A stretch of DNA of 64,000 bases, taken from positions 13,409,657 through 13,473,656 of the forward strand of contig NC_039482.1 in assembly GCF_003590095.1 (NCBI RefSeq). The letters run 5' to 3'. This DNA is from Trichoplusia ni (Eukaryota > Arthropoda > Insecta > Lepidoptera > Noctuidae). Both the position numbers and the translations under genes were made by a program. This document shows positions 34,925 through 47,510 of the stretch, in pieces (the first letter of the stretch is position 1; each line of letters starts with the position of its first letter). The notes under the pieces were generated by a model that saw only the letters and a list, made by a program, of their open reading frames with translations, ran no database searches and was not told where the DNA came from.

Positions 34925-37879
34925 GTAAGGAATAATACTATTTTGAGCTAGGGTTAGCTTGTTACCAATATTGGGAATGGAGTTTTGAATTCACTTATAA
35001 AGATGATTGAACAACTCTTCCGAAAAAAACAGTAAGCAACTTAATCTTAAATACTATCGAATATAAATTCGATCTAAAGGAGTTACACGCAGACCCCGTT
35101 ACCATGATAATATTACGAAACAACTTTTGCCAAAATGTTGATGTGCAAAACATATCAACTGAGTAAAATCTGTTGATTTGTTTTTGGCGTTGTCCAGGTA
35201 TCATCTGTTCTAGTAGTACTAGATTTATACTTTTGACCGAAATGCACATTTCCACATTTAAAAAACTTATTTTTAAAGGACATTTCAAATTCGCATAAGT
35301 TTACGACATCCTCTCTTAGAAATAATCCTTTTACAAGAACAGATCCTCCACTCCTTTCGAGACATCTTGTCCAATTTTAGTCTCAAAACCACACTAAACG
35401 CGAGGGTCGCTCTCGGAGCCTATTATTTACCAGAATAACAATGGATGGCCTGCAGGGCCTTATACAGAGGCGATTGTCCTAGGTCCTTCGCGCTCCTAAT
35501 GTGAACTGCGCTTGTGTGAACCGAATTGTTAACGTAACGAGATGGTTTACTTATTAGATTTAGTGCACCTGCCGAGGTTTTTGTGTGGTTTTGACAGGTA
35601 ATGCAGTAGGCGAAGGAGTGGTTTTTGACCTGAAATTGGGTATGTTTCAATTAACAGGGATGCGCTTTTGTTATATTCTTTTGATGACAAGCTGACAGTT
35701 AAACCAGTTACCAGTAATAAAAAAGTTACCAGGGTACATGCATATGGAAATTAATGATTAATGTTTAACTAATTTGAACCAAAACATGCATTAAGTATAA
35801 GAGACATTAATCTAGAATTATGTAACAGAAAAATACATAATATGATGATAATAATAATGTATTTTTCTAAATAAATTGACTGCCAATTATCTCCAAGTGT
35901 GCACAACTTTAAGCTAGAAGGATCCACAATATCATCTTCATATCCACGATCTAGATATGACAGAACTGGAGCATAGAAAGCTCCAATCAAATAATTAATG
36001 ACGGAGCATCATGCTCATAGCATTGTGCGGCCATATACATCGTGACAGATTTCGTCATCCATTGTAGGTTCAACAGTATTAATGAATTGGACGTCAATTT
36101 ATCATCGAACAATGGACAGTGAAACGCTTTTGTCACACAAAACCGCTTGATAATTAAGTTAACAAAGTACCCGCGAGATTGATGGTGGAAAAGTTTAGTG
36201 AACTCTCATGAGATAGTTTTTTAAAAATGTTTAGTACATATTTTCGTTATGGGAAAACTAGCAGTTGCAGGATTTAATTTGAATTGTCAACCTTACTGCC
36301 TTGGAAATAAAGTCTATCTCTCAGGTATTCTTGGTGCACTGGCCAACGACGCTGCTTTAAAAAAATGTAGCTGCCAAATGCGCTTTTAAATTTGAATTTG
36401 TATCGTAACTGTTTTAGTCATCAGTCAACACGCTGGGTAATTACTTCTAGGTCTTCTATGCATCTTTTGTACTTTCTTGGAACATCCATAACGTTACTTT
36501 GTGGGTTAAATGTTGGGTTATATCACGTGTTATATTTTTCTTCTCATTCGTCGAAGCTCCAATGGAGATGCAACATACATCATTCAAAAGTTCTAGATTG
36601 TTTCTCTCCTTAATACCATTTTCAGCGTTTAACGTACTTCTATCTTAGTTTATGACACTTACAGGACACCTAAGCTACAACAAAAGTTTAAACGACTCTT
36701 TATTTTAACGACATCGTAAAAACTGACTGCGAATACCTAATACTATTCAAAATAGACATTTGGATATTCAAGTTTAATCTTAAACTAAACGCCCTTTAAA
36801 ATAGCGATCGAAGACCATGTTTTATGCCTATCGTTCTTGGAATAACGGGACTGGGACTAGACCATAATATGCATTATAACGGCCTTATTCCAGTGTGGCC
36901 TAGCCCGGTTGGCGTTTTTGTCTTCGTTATATTACTGTATTAAACTTCTTTGGAGGGCTGTGCAGAGTTCGGTAGTGAAGTGATGTGAGTGCGGTTAGAT
37001 GTGAAGGATTATAGATGATTTTCCTTTTACGATTTGTTGACATGGCAAAACTACAAGCAATTCTAATTCGAAAACATCAAGATTGATTTTTAAATGCATT
37101 CAGTAGTAGAAGTGATTAAACGTTTTTTGGGATCGTCATTTTTCTTTTCAATTTCACCAAAAAAGTGCCGCACCTAAAATTATGGGAAATTATTGCTGTT
37201 CATAACCTCGCGAGAGATTTGCGTTTTAATTCTGATGGCGATGCTGATGATATGAGATATATATTGAAATTAGGGTTAGAAGGTTATCTCGGCCGACAAC
37301 TTTGAAGTAAGGTTCAAACCGACTTTCTATCTCGTTCTTGATATTATTTTTTGATAATGAAATCATTTGAGGCTTGTCTTTTCGCTATTCCGTTTTTGGT
37401 TTCTGGCTATGTCATTTATAGGATACGAGATCATTTTTTTTGAAATATTATATTGTTTTAATATTTGCCATCAGTCTTTAGTCCTTTTCATTTATCGATT
37501 CTAAATTATCATTTTCTAGTTCATAGTTGCATATTTCTTTTTTCATGTTTTCATGATTCCTGTCAATCACACTCTTTTATACTCATTATCCCAATTGTCT
37601 TATTTTTCTGCTTTATTTTCATCTCTATGGTATCTACCAGTCATCATATGTACACCTAAGATATGCTAGTCATTTGTTTCTTTATTTACGTCACCCACCA
37701 CCGCTTCTTTGTCCATATAACCCAGTATCATTATCATTGAATACCACCTATGTCCAAAGTACCTCCAGTGCATCAGCCACCAAACACTCAGTAATCATTT
37801 AATTTTCTCCTGTCTCTACATGGCGGTGGCAGTAGATCGAGATGATATCAATATTCGAAGTGAAACCGTGTCGTGTGGC

Positions 37880-37914
37880 TAGCGGATACGGCGCATAAGC
37901 GGCAGCATCCGCTA
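37880..37914. repeat. 8-bp GC-rich inverted repeat
   Basis: TAGCGGAT (37880-37887) and ATCCGCTA (37907-37914) flank a 19-nt GC-rich loop in a small islet with ATGGCGG at 37820-37826. Short; may be chance. Confidence 0.4.
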
Positions 37915-38022
37915 TTACTGCTGATTTGAGGCCCCCGTCACCTACGGGCCACGACCTTCGTTACCCTTTATAATGTGCTATTGGGTCTGTTCTACTCATT
38001 TCTATTCAATATCTAAACATCC

Positions 38023-38361
38023 TTAATGATTTCGAGAGTTTGCAAAAAGTTTAACGAGAATTTTGGCGTGCTCAGTTCCCCATGATAGACCATGGCACTT
38101 TTGACAATTTGAGGTAAAAAATTTGCAAGGTGTCATCAATGATATTGCCTGCAAGAAGTTTTGGTCACATTTCAAAACATGCCCAAGTTTAATGCTCAAC
38201 TTATTAAGTACATTCAATTCATTTGCAAATTTAGTTCCTTCGTGTTTGTAATTTTTTAACAAAGCTAGCACAAGACCAACACAAGCTATGTTTAATAATA
38301 ATATGATAAAATAATAGCATCCTTTCTCCCGCCATATTGGATAGCGTCGCGAAAGTTGCAT
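38023..38361 (-). CDS. Unrecognised 112-residue ORF with one membrane segment and Cys motif
   Basis: ATG at 38361, TAA at 38023-38025. Near the start is a hydrophobic segment (CYYFIILLLNIACVGLVLAL, about residues 15-34), then a charged region and a cysteine cluster CKFFTSNCQKCHG near residues 82-94. The ATG sits directly beside an NRF-1-type site (38365-38376) and a CCGCCAT motif (38329-38335) lies just inside, which is promoter-like. The Cys cluster recalls uncharacterised mobile-element proteins of insects, but I cannot name a family. It may be a real small gene, an exon, or a transposon relic. Confidence 0.35.
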   Translation of the reverse strand: MQLSRRYPIWREKGCYYFIILLLNIACVGLVLALLKNYKHEGTKFANELNVLNKLSIKLGHVLKCDQNFLQAISLMTPCKFFTSNCQKCHGLSWGTEHAKILVKLFANSRNH

Positions 38362-38364
38362 CGA

Positions 38365-38376
38365 TGCGCGTGCGCC
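38365..38376. promoter_or_regulatory. NRF-1/EWG site
   Basis: TGCGCGTGCGCC; its reverse complement contains the perfect core GCGCACGCGC. A PHO/YY1-type CCGCCAT is 29 bp away (38329-38335). Confidence 0.5.
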
Positions 38377-39720
38377 GCTCGCCACAGAGGGTGCGCACGA
38401 CCCCTACAGGGCTACACGGAAAGTAATAATAATTATAATCGATGTTACTTGTTCTGTTGACTTGTGTGGAGTTGGGGATTTAATGTGATGTCCTTGTCTA
38501 AAGTAACCGTCATGAGAAGCTATAAATTTTGTAAACAAGTGTTCAGGAGTTCACAACATTTGGACCAACAAAAAAAATGAATTTGTTTAAGATTTAATAA
38601 ATTATTAAGTAACAAATATTAATTAACATAAATATTATTTAAGAATAATTATTCGTCAGATTCAGATGTTTCCATTTCGCGTTTGAACAAACAACTCTTT
38701 CTTTTTACTTATTATATATTTTAGATAAATTGTATTACGCACCTTTTGACGTTTTTTTCGTGGCGAATTTATTTCCTTAGATGTACTGGCTACTGGCTCC
38801 ATTATACGTAATAAGAAATAAAATTAACGCAACAATTAAAGTAACAACAATAAAAAAGTGATAACGAAACAATAACAAAATTAACAATAACAACCAGATC
38901 CGCGATATATGCAAAGCAATGAAACAAACTCGTACGCATTCGAAACTGGAATGATGCGTTTATTTCAAAATGGCGTCCCGATAGTTCACAATCCCTGCGA
39001 CGGACGCGTTCCGGTACCAAGAAACACAAACGATAGCGCTTTGCGTCGTTAAAATATGATCCGACTAAATTAAATAGGTTGTTACTTTCATATAACCCGT
39101 CTATATTTCATGTCGATTGAATATGGTCAATTTATTATTATCTCGCAGTATAAAATGTTTACTTAGTAAAAGATGTTTGTTTACATAATTTATAGCTTCT
39201 CGTGACGGGTACTTTATTTAGAAAATAAATTTAGAGCAATGACTTTTTATACTATAAGTAGAAAGTGTTCGGTTTTGCGGTCAATTTACAAATAACTGTA
39301 ACTTATTTTGAAAGGATATATGGTATACTATCTTTCGTTTTAATATAATATGCGCTGCTTATTGTTTAACGAGTTACAGATAATTTAAAGGTTTTAATTT
39401 AAGGCCTTGCAAGATTTAGAAAAAAATAGAAAAGATACTTATACAATTTCCGAAAAACTAATTATATTTAAAATATACTCTGTATGCGGCGTTAACTGTC
39501 GAACAACACCCACACGGTGTAACAGTAGTCCACTACAACGGTACTTAATGTCACTTTTTGTGCCACTCCGACCTACGAACCGTAGTGATTTGTTTTTTCG
39601 TATAATTAGCAGATTCCGTGTTGACGATAATGACTGCTATGTTAATTTGTCACTCATTAAATAATAACACCGTTTTTCCTCAATGGTGGTTAAGCATTTT
39701 ATCTTGATTGACCTAAAATT

Positions 39721-39886
39721 TTAACTAGCTGCACCCATCGTACATAGCAAAGACTCTACAAAAATATTCAATTTCATACATTTTATATTCAAAAACACTC
39801 TCATGTTATTAAAAGACCTCAATAAAAATTATCACAATCTGATCATTGGTTTAGGGTACACATGGAGGACAAACATACAAACAAAC
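39721..39886 (-). mobile_element. Degenerate Helitron-like fragment
   Basis: Begins AACTAGCTGCACCC, contains ATTCAATTTCAT, and ends ACAAACATACAAACAAAC, the typical outline of an eroded copy of the Lepidoptera Helitron-related repeat. Confidence 0.45.
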
Positions 39887-40969
39887 AGCTTTATGCTTTA
39901 CTTGAAAACTTGAGTACGAAGGCTGGTTCTTATTTGTTTAATGCAAATCTAGATTACTAAGTTCACTTACCATAATATCTTAGTCTAACTATAGTTGTTG
40001 AATAATTTGCTTAGAAAGAGGAGTGCTCATCTAGATGTTAATTCTTGAGAAAATAGAGTAAACATTTCAGGTATTTAAAAAGAGTTCTATTATAAGTTTA
40101 TGAGATGGTGTTTGTGACTTTGCGAATTCTCCAAATTCATACGCAGGAGTGACGTCACGCGTTGCCATTCACTGTTATTCGTCCAATTTATGTTTTGCGG
40201 GACTGAAGAAAAAATATATATTAATTTTTAAACTCCCTGACGGACATCAAATATGTCTACATCCCTATTCAATGAAACTGTCTCAATCTGTTACTTTATC
40301 TCAATCCGTATCTTCGTATAAATAATAATATATTTACTCTACATCATTTCATACTGACATCAACTTAATTAATTTGAAAATAATTATCAATTACAATGTT
40401 ATTACCACTATAAAATAACAGTTAGATAGACACAGTTATGATTGATTTGTTTAATGAGTTGCCTTATCAGGAATACAGATATCCCTTGAACTTTGTCCTC
40501 TGATCTAATAAATAGTCTTTTCTCCGTTGGGGTCAGCTTCCAGTTTCAATGGATATTGTTATCTGACTTCCACGTCTCATTTACTGGGTACTTGTATACA
40601 TTGATGAAATTGGGTCTAAAAACTTGTGATTAAAGAAAGCTTACTAAAATTCCGGAGAATAGTCCTGGGAATTCGAATATGTGTTGATAAAACCATTTTA
40701 ATATAGGTAAGCAATGCTTTTGTAGGATGGTAGGGACAGCTAGCATTTACTTGTCTAGTATAAGAACCATTTTGTTTTATCCTAGGTTCTGTGAAAATTC
40801 GCCTAAAATGGTATTTAATAGTGAGCTAGCCTTATGATCAACGGTCTTCCTCTTCACGGGACGAACCCTTTTCCAATTAGTCGGATATTTTCAGTTTAGT
40901 ATCAGGTAGGTACTTAATACCATCTTAAATAGCCGCCTATTATAAACAAAGCTATGTCATATATCAAGG

Positions 40970-41040
40970 AATACTACCGGATCTGGGAATCGAATCCTGG
41001 ATGAAGTCCAGCAGTTGTTTTTTGTCTTGTCCTACATAAT
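40970..41040 (-). mobile_element. tRNA-derived SINE remnant
   Basis: On minus, GGATTCGATTCCCAG is a good Pol III B box; the rest is too decayed to name. A similar B box on plus, GAGATTCGATTCCAGC, occurs near 43433-43448. Confidence 0.35.
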
Positions 41041-44000
41041 TTGCGCGAAAACATCCAAAACAATTACAGCAATAAAACTGCTATCACGCACACGATTTGA
41101 CTATAAAAATAGGGCTGCCAACGATTGTAAGAAAAGAAAAAAGCTCGGTAATTAATCTTATCGATATTGTATTGAACTTTGAGGTTAAGAGTTTTATGTT
41201 GAAACCTTTTTTTAAATTAACCAAAATTTTGTTAATGAAAAAAAAAATTTTTTTTTGTTATCGCAATTGAAGGACACACTAAACTTAATTAGACTAAAGT
41301 TTATCATTATTGATTTATAAACAACTTTAATTTTTTTTGTAATCCTAAAGCAGTTATTTTATCCCAAGTTGTCAACCCTATACAAAAATATTGTGATCGA
41401 TGGGAACCGCGAAAGATTTCCCGATCCCGCATTCCAACGGATGGCGGCAAATCTTCAACTGTCAAACAAGTCGGATACACCATAAAATCGCTAAACGCAA
41501 CCAATTATTGTATACAAGAATATCGATGTAACTATTAAACTATGTTGTATATAAACAATAATATTATAGGATTATATGAGAATAGGAACGGTTATACACG
41601 GTCTGTCTAATGTTAAACGAATAGTATTAGTCATAATTAGAATTTTTAAAATTTATTTTGCATAGCTATGTATTTTTCTAGTGGATAAGGTTTCTAATGT
41701 TTTTATCTATTTGGCTTTAAAAGATGGCGGTTGTTCCCATTATTATTTGAATCGGAATATTCCTGCAGGGAATTAAATCAGATACCAGATTTGGGTATCG
41801 ATTTTTTGGTATTCGTGGCATCGGCGGACACCGGTGACCGGTTTCCGAAACTTTAAACTTTAGGCTATGGTTAAACTTGTTTTTGTTAACCTGCCGCTTC
41901 GAAGATTTTGAGATGTAAATATTTGCGAGAAAATGGTGATGAGATACGAATCGATGTCTCGTATAAACTTATCGATTAAGAATTCGATAAAACATCTCTA
42001 TTCCGTGTCAGTTATCTAAATCGCATAATTTAAAAATCTAAAAAAGAATCGAAATCGAATGACAATTTGGTCCATTGATTCAAGTATCAGTGTTATCGAG
42101 AATCGATTCTAAATATCTGAATTATAACTCGATTTATCTGTATGAACATGCGAGCACGGTTCACCCGCGGAGTCATGTCACAACCATGAATTTTAATACA
42201 AGTATTACATGTGGCTATACCCCATAATGCTGTCAAAACGACAATAATGAACTGTTTATACACAGATAACCATTGGCTGTACTTTTTATACATACTCGGA
42301 CTATGTTAACATGGATATGCACATTGGTTTCTGATCCGACGAATGAAGATGGGGATACTTGTATCAGATTTCAAACTGCATACTAACAAAGTAATGCTCG
42401 ATTTATATTTAATATATCATAACCAAAAATATTTATTACTTTAAAGACATCAAATGTTACCTTTACGTATATTTACGACATAAAATAGTGTTTAATAAGC
42501 AAATAGTTTCAAATCTAGTGTTGACGAAGTTCACACCAGTGACGCGTTTTCTTATCCTGTCTTAGGTTAATCTTGGACGCCGTGTCAGTTTACACTATGT
42601 ATGCAAATATAAGCTTAGGATAAGAACTAGTTGGATGCATTGTTACTTCAGTAAGTTTAACTCTGAAGATTTACATTTAAATATCTTTTATGTTTTGTTA
42701 TATAATCGTCTTAAATGACTATTCAATGTTCATAATAGTGTTTTCAGACTAACTTTAGTCAACGTGAAATTTAATTCCCTTTTATCCGACGACGGTAGAA
42801 AGATGGTTATGTTTTTGTAATTACCTACATAAATATTCAAGTTGATTTAAAACTGTTATTTCGGTTACAGCAAGCTCATTTTTACTTTGTAAGTAAACGA
42901 AATAAAAATTTCCAAGATATTTGCAAAACTCAAAATTCGTTTTATAGAACTCTAAAATTAAACAATACGCTAGATAGCTATCCCAGCATCATTTATTTAT
43001 TTTTCTTAAACTACAATAACATGAATAAGCCCCAACAAATAATTATAACTTTATCAAAAGTAGGTATGCGGAAACGGGTGATCGTAGGCGATTTTTTTAT
43101 ATATATATTTGTATAATATATTTTAGTGTCTGTTATCACTGAGTTACGGTTAATGTTCCCACGGTTAAGATAACCGTATCGGCACTTCCTCAATGGTTCG
43201 ATACTAGACATTATTTTATTACGCCTATTTATTATACAAGATAATTTGAGTGGTTTATGTGGAGCGCATGTTATATGCCATGTTCGTAGTTGATTATTTC
43301 CTTAATACTTACATATTATCGCTTTTGAATGGATTGGCTGCATTTGTTAAAGTTCTCACCTAAATTTCTAACAAAAAAACAAAGCGAGTGCACATTCCCA
43401 TTTGAAACTATTGCCTAAATGTTGAAAAGTTTGAGATTCGATTCCAGCTCAAATCCTACACTAATTAGACCATGATGAAATTTAGTTTAAACCGAACATT
43501 TACATACACAAAACTAATTCCCATACATCAGATCACAACATAAATCAACAGCGTACAAAGGCATCGTGAAACTCCAAGTTTGGTCTCAAAATCTCGTCTG
43601 TTCGTTTACCGAAGTAAAATGATCAATAAAACTTCAATAAGGACTCATTACTTGATACTCATTCCTCAAGTCGTGCCCGGCATCGATCAATGTCCTTTAC
43701 TTGAGCAAGCGGCTGCGTACGCGCAGGGACGGATCGACGACATCTTTCTGATATTGGAATGGAAGTACATTATATGGTTTATTCTTCGTATGATAGATAT
43801 ACATATTGATACATAATTTTAAATTAGATTGTTCATATCTGTTATCTACAAAGCGGGGATGGATATTCTCGGGTAGAAGTTCATGACATTCAAGATTAAA
43901 GTGCTCAACAAGGTTTTTGCGTGTGGGACCTGTGACTCTAAGAACGTCTTTAAAATTTTGCTATTTCCCTTGACGTTATTTCATGTTTTTTTTTTGATGT

Positions 44001-46137
44001 TACGTAACAACAATTGTTCACCTTAAAATATTTATCTATCGCTGTTTAAAATCTTTTAATAATATGACAGCAAATTGAGATATTTTAGTACTAGATCATC
44101 AAAAAATTTACTAAAGAAAGTTGCGGATATCGAATTTGTTAATATCACTACGAAGACCATGCATCTCTAAGCACCCAATATCTGTGCAGCAACCGGTTAT
44201 CGTACCAAATAACCCAAAATTGAAATGCTATCTAAGACAGGTTGCCAATCTAAACACAGTAGGCTTGCCAGCGAGCCTGTCATCTCTCAAATAAAAACTC
44301 AATCATGATCGTATCTCTGACAGCATTAACTCGCTAAGTATACTAACATATTAACTGTTTAGCAAGTACCGAATACCAAGTAGTAAAGTTTTTGTGTGGT
44401 CCAAATTCACTGCAAGCTTGTGCAACTTGATTTGACATTAAAAGTTGTTGTTTTTTAGGCAAAAATCTAGGTTATCGGAAGTGACGTAGCTCCTGTTTTA
44501 ATGTTCGCACAGTTTTCGATAAACCTGTTTTGTTTTGTGAAATTAGATTGCTTTTAATATCGCTACTAGTCTTTTTTGCAATGTTTTATTTCGTTATCGT
44601 GACAATTTTATAGTCAACTTATTTTTTCTGCTTTTGGGCCTTAGTATATCAATTACTACACTAGATTTTTTAGATTAAACTTTCGCAAAGAGAAAACCTT
44701 ATATTGCAAATACATCATCAGAACATTTGATCAGAAATTTCTTCTCAAGACGTACTGATCCCGCTCATAGCAAGGATTAAACTTTTAAAGGCTTTCAGAG
44801 TTTATTACTTTCAGTTCTCTATTTCAATTAAAGATATAGACGAATAAACAATAAGATCATAAAACGTCTATAGAAAACAAAACACCTGACGCTAAAGGAA
44901 CAAGAAAGAAATACCTTGATAGTGAGTTTTAAGAGAATTATCGGTCTGTGAAGCCGGGCCTGCGTTCCTTGCCTGTAAAAACAATGGGTGACCTTATAAG
45001 GTGATGCCAGACGCATCCAGTTTTTATCAGCACCCGGTCGTTGGCGAATTTGGGAAGTTATTCCAAAAAAGACTATGCAGACGTTCGCTTTGTTTGAGAG
45101 CTTTTGGAGTTTGCTTTTAGAGTTTTTGGGATGTGAGTTTGGTAAAGGTGTTTTGGAAAATCGTCTTGGTTCAGCTAGCTTTACTTCTATTGATCCGTAG
45201 ACTTACCTAGGAATAGAGGTTGCTTTAGAGAGGTTTTTCGAAAACAATTTGGGTCATTTTAATTCTCATCTTAATTTAGATTGCACCATTCTTTCAAAAG
45301 GATTTGCGCTTTGTATTAGAAACTTAAGATGTTATAAATATTTCCTACCTCATGCACTTTTATACTACAATAGCTAGTTAGTAAACTTTCTAGAAATATC
45401 AGTATAAACGCCATTTAAAGCTCAAATAAATTTTCCAGTCCGATTTCTGGTTGATCTTCAGTTGTCATTCCTTGGGAAAAGGGACAAGAGAGGTTATTGT
45501 GAAAGGCAGTCACTTAAAGCCCTTTAAACGGCACTCGGTATGCGGATCATGGCATTTATCTCAGTTGAACGAGTGACCTGAAATTATATAAGTGTCCTTG
45601 ACTATCACAAAACAATATGCAAGTTAATAAAGACCGAAATCGTTTGTTGGTTCGAGTCAATGTCAAATTGAATATAAAATTATATAGAGAGCCTTGATGA
45701 GGTGAAATATTTTTATTTGAGAAAAAAAATCTTTATGACAGATTTAAACGAAAGTCTTATTATGCATGTGGATCCTTGCCACAATCTGCAAGAAAAGCTA
45801 TTTTAGTGTTTATGTTTGAAGTTAATAACCAACCTTTGTCTTATGAATCATATGACAGATGAAATAATAATGCTAACGCTTCAATGCCTGCCTCTCTATT
45901 TAAATTTCACTTGAATCAAATTTCTATAGTCAAATGTCATTCTTAAAAATTGCGTAACTTATTGAAATATTTGTCCAGTTGTTATCAATGTTTACTAAGT
46001 GTGAACTTGTTCCCACGCGTCCGTGTCAATCACCGGCCATGTTTATTTATGTTCTGATAAACTGTCACTACCTCTTAATATAAGACTGTATTGAGGAAGC
46101 AAGACAGCGTATTATACAGCGTTGAGCGGCTTCTTGC

Positions 46138-46428
46138 TTACACGATTACTATGAGTCTCACAAAAGGTGGTAAAAGGCCCTGTGATAATATATCGTCGGG
46201 ATGATTTTGGTTATTTTTGGGATTTCCAGTGTTTTTATTTATAAGGAAAGTAGGGTTTAGGCTTTTGTTTTGATGTAGTGTAAAATTGTTATAACTGAAC
46301 TCCCTTTTCAAAAATGTTATCAACATTGTTAAAAGTAAACGGAGTGCTGTATGAAGTATGTGCTTGTTCTTTTGATGAATGTAGGGAGATAATGTGCACT
46401 TCTTCACATCTTTGTCTATTGTTTCCAT
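46138..46428 (-). CDS. Unrecognised 96-codon ORF
   Basis: ATG at 46428 (METIDKDVKKCTLSPYIHQK) to TAA at 46138-46140. The frame stays open upstream of the ATG for about 16 codons (DVLEVVEDM), through the hairpin at 46442-46476. The N-terminal half has a protein-like amino-acid mix; the second half is Asn/Pro-rich. No family recognised; it may be a relic of a coding sequence or chance. Confidence 0.25.
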   Translation of the reverse strand: METIDKDVKKCTLSPYIHQKNKHILHTALRLLLTMLITFLKREFSYNNFTLHQNKSLNPTFLINKNTGNPKNNQNHPDDILSQGLLPPFVRLIVIV

Positions 46429-46441
46429 GTCTTCTACAACT

Positions 46442-46476
46442 TCTAAAACGTCAAGGATGTGCCTTGACGTTTTAGA
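46442..46476. repeat. Perfect 15-bp hairpin, 5-nt loop
   Basis: TCTAAAACGTCAAGG (46442-46456), loop ATGTG, CCTTGACGTTTTAGA (46462-46476). Adjacent to the start of the 96-codon ORF at 46428; looks like a snapback duplication. Confidence 0.8.
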
Positions 46477-46920
46477 TTAGTCCATAAAGTTTAATATTTA
46501 ATATTACTTCAAATTCGGAGTATGTTATCAGATAATCAATTCTCACCTTTCAAGTGTTGACATTAATATCAAGTACCTACCATGTACCGGTGAAATGCTC
46601 TTATCAAGGATAATTTTTCCCAAAATTATTTATCACTTATACAAATATACGTTTACTTAAAGTTATCTGATTCTGCGTAAACCGGCGAAATTCGTTAGAT
46701 TTTCCCACAGATCTGTCGCGAATTTTGGAAAAAAATGTGTTTATTTTATTTTCAAGTACTTTTTAAATATTTTTTAATGTCAAATTTGTTTGTCATGAGT
46801 GATAGAGTGAGATTGATTGTAATTGATCAAATATTGGTCTATGTATGCGTATTATCAGGGCGATAGAACTTCCTCGTATGAATATTTAAAGGAGTAGAAG
46901 ATTTCCGTTCATATGTAGGT

Positions 46921-47510
46921 ATTTATTTATTTATTTATTTATTTACACTTCTATACATTAAATGTACAATGGCGGACTTAATGCCTGAGGCATTCTCTAC
47001 CAGTCAACCATAGGGTAATGCAGAGATATCAAGAGGTAGGTGTGCCTATAAATAAAGGTAAGGTAGTATATATATATCCTAATTAAACATACATAATGTG
47101 CAATATGTAGACTTACTTATTTACATACTAAGGAAAATAATACTAATACATAAGATATAGTACATACACATACTTAGATTTAAGAATTAGGACGATGAAG
47201 GTTGTAGGGACAACTCAGCTAGACTTTCCAGTAACAGTTTACGAACCCTCACTTTAAATGCCAAACGGTTGGTAGACATCCTGATTTCAGGGGGAAGAGA
47301 GTTCCAAAGTGAAACGGCTTGTACAGAGAAAGAAGAGTTGACGAAACCAGAGCTATGGGAAGGACACAGAAGAAGAAGATTATTGGAAGACCGGAGGTCG
47401 CGGCTGTGATTATCGCACAGATAACGGAAATAAGGTGATAAGTAAGCAGGGGGAGAGGGAGACGTCAAGAAAGAAAACAGAGTACAGAGAGCCCGCATAT
47501 TTCAAGAAGC
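46921..47510 (-). pseudogene. 3' end of a second non-LTR retrotransposon (5'-truncated)
   Basis: On minus, the frame from 47498 to 47187 ends a LINE reverse-transcriptase protein: LRSSNNLLLLCPSHSSGFVN, then VQAVSLWNSLPPEIR, a C-terminal signature of Jockey/CR1/RTE-type ORF2. The overlapping frame at 47598-47410 suggests a frameshift. Downstream come a 3' UTR with 'agagaatgcctcaggcatta' and an (AAAT)n tail (plus 46919-46945). Everything upstream of the C-terminus is missing, a normal 5' truncation. It is unrelated to the intact LINE at 28542-34300, which has a different tail. Confidence 0.7.

Noticed and set aside
41228..41258. Long A/T palindrome (A-run followed by T-run)
   Set aside because: Simple homopolymer sequence, not informative structure.
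43431..43460. Possible tRNA gene from a B-box match
   Set aside because: No acceptor stem, anticodon arm or A box at the right distance; at best a SINE remnant.
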